The notes below the pieces were generated by a model, which was not told where the DNA came from, ran no database searches, and saw only the letters and a list, made by a program, of their open reading frames with translations. Shown here one piece after another: positions 63,331 to 64,000 of a DNA stretch of 64,000 nt (its first letter is position 1; each line of letters starts with the position of its first letter). The position numbers were made by a program, and so were the translations under genes. The DNA is from Chromobacterium sp. IIBBL 290-4 (lineage in GTDB: Bacteria > Pseudomonadota > Gammaproteobacteria > Burkholderiales > Chromobacteriaceae). The stretch is from contig NZ_CP100128.1 in the NCBI RefSeq assembly GCF_024207115.1, positions 4,836,001 to 4,900,000 of the forward strand. Reading direction: 5' to 3'.

Positions 63331-64000
63331 ATGCTCAAAAAAATATTCCTCGCTTCCGTGCTGTGCGCGCTGCCGCTGGCGGCGCTGGCCGACATCGGCG
63401 TCGACGGCGCGCGCCATCTGCTGCTCCGCACCGGTTTCGGCGCCAATCCGGCGCAGATCGCCGCCTTAGCGCCGCTTAGCCGCGAGGCGGCGGTGGACAA
63501 GATTCTGGCCGGCGTCCGCACCCAGGCCGTCACGCCGCCGCCCGGCTGGGCCAATGACCCCTTTGAACGCCCCGGCCAGCCCGGCCTGAGCGAAGATCAG
63601 AAAAAAGCGCTGCAGCAGGAACGCAACCAGCACGCAGTAGAGCTGCGCAGCTGGTGGCTGACCGAGATGCGCGACACCCCTTCCCCGCTGACCGAGAAAA
63701 TGACCCTGTTCTGGCACAACCATTTCGTGTCGGCGCTGGACAAGGTGAGATCGCCGCAAATGATGTATCAGCAGAATTTGCTGCTGCGCCATTACGCGCT
63801 GGGCAACTTTGGCCAGCTGTTGCACGCGGTGGCGCGGGATCCGGCGATGATGCGCTATCTCGACACCGCCAATAACCGCAAGGAACAGCCGAACGAGAAC
63901 TTCGCCCGCGAAGTGATGGAGCTGTTCACGCTGGGCGAAGGCCATTACAGCGAGCAGGACATCCGCGAGGCGGCGCGCGCCTTCACCGGCTGGGGCCTGG
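63331..64000 (+). CDS. DUF1800-family secreted protein, 3' partial
   Basis: The frame is open to the right edge, about 223 residues. A signal peptide (MLKKIFLASVLCALPLAALA) is followed by ARHLLLRTGFGANPAQI, WWLTEMRDTPSPLTEKMTLFWHNHFVSAL, and NFAREVMELFTLGEGHYSEQDIREAARAFTGW, the DUF1800 signatures. An ATG at 63301 is in frame but would put ten residues before the signal peptide. These proteins are exported and usually sit next to a DUF1501 gene, which would lie beyond this window. Confidence 0.88.
   Translation, partial: MLKKIFLASVLCALPLAALADIGVDGARHLLLRTGFGANPAQIAALAPLSREAAVDKILAGVRTQAVTPPPGWANDPFERPGQPGLSEDQKKALQQERNQHAVELRSWWLTEMRDTPSPLTEKMTLFWHNHFVSALDKVRSPQMMYQQNLLLRHYALGNFGQLLHAVARDPAMMRYLDTANNRKEQPNENFAREVMELFTLGEGHYSEQDIREAARAFTGWGL

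Overview
The window is about 64 kb of GC-rich bacterial chromosome with dense, short-gapped operons. It looks like a motile betaproteobacterium of the Neisseriales, most likely Chromobacterium or a close relative (Chromobacteriaceae). The inference rests on the Neisseria-type porin, the lipoprotein DsbC, the fimT-pilV-pilW-pilX-pilY1 minor pilin cluster, the polar-type flagellar cluster and the general protein style. No search was run, so the genus is an inference. No tRNA or rRNA gene was seen.

Layout. 1-1440: end of lipB and all of lipA (lipoate synthesis), closed by a perfect palindromic terminator. 1492-1956: a small HXXEE membrane protein. 2022-6533: a magnesium-transport locus. One sigma70-like promoter is followed by three repeated units, each a ribosome site, a short leader ORF starting ATGCCA, 170-190 bases of hairpin-rich RNA and then a gene. 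The genes are two small ACT-like proteins and mgtA. 6792-10354: a ThDP enzyme and a flavin amine oxidase, probably one pathway. 10458-12522: hybrid-type sensor kinase with a separate receiver. 12640-20274: left-handed beta-helix acyltransferase-like protein, porin, EnvZ/OmpR-type pair, TerC, HtpX, NhaR-like regulator. 20378-26403: minor pilins and a PilY1 tip adhesin with a lectin-like N-terminus. 26471-32746: acyl-CoA-binding protein, TonB-like protein, the pepP-ubiH-ubi-dsbC run, and YebC.

32846-46513 is a flagellar cluster on the minus strand: cheB-like, flrC-like, fliEFGHIJK, then fliLMNOP, an acetyltransferase, fliQ and fliR. 46658-52530 holds a low-molecular-weight phosphatase, a LysR regulator divergent from a bile-acid-symporter-type transporter, uvrB, and a PBP7-type peptidase. 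52716-54148 is a small AT-richer accessory patch: a CPBP-type membrane protein, a double-glycine-type peptide gene broken by TGA at the expected processing site, and an IS110-type transposase remnant. 54239-58349 holds regulators, a GNAT enzyme, a YbhB-like protein and a VOC protein. 58382-62639 is a thiamine ABC transporter operon (thiB, a GNAT gene, thiP, thiQ) under a TPP riboswitch. The window ends in a DUF1800 gene.

The two most unusual items are the triplicated leader arrangement before mgtA, which looks like a magnesium-sensing attenuation system using Glu-Pro-rich peptides, and the promoter-perfect but nonsense-interrupted bacteriocin-like gene beside its likely immunity gene.
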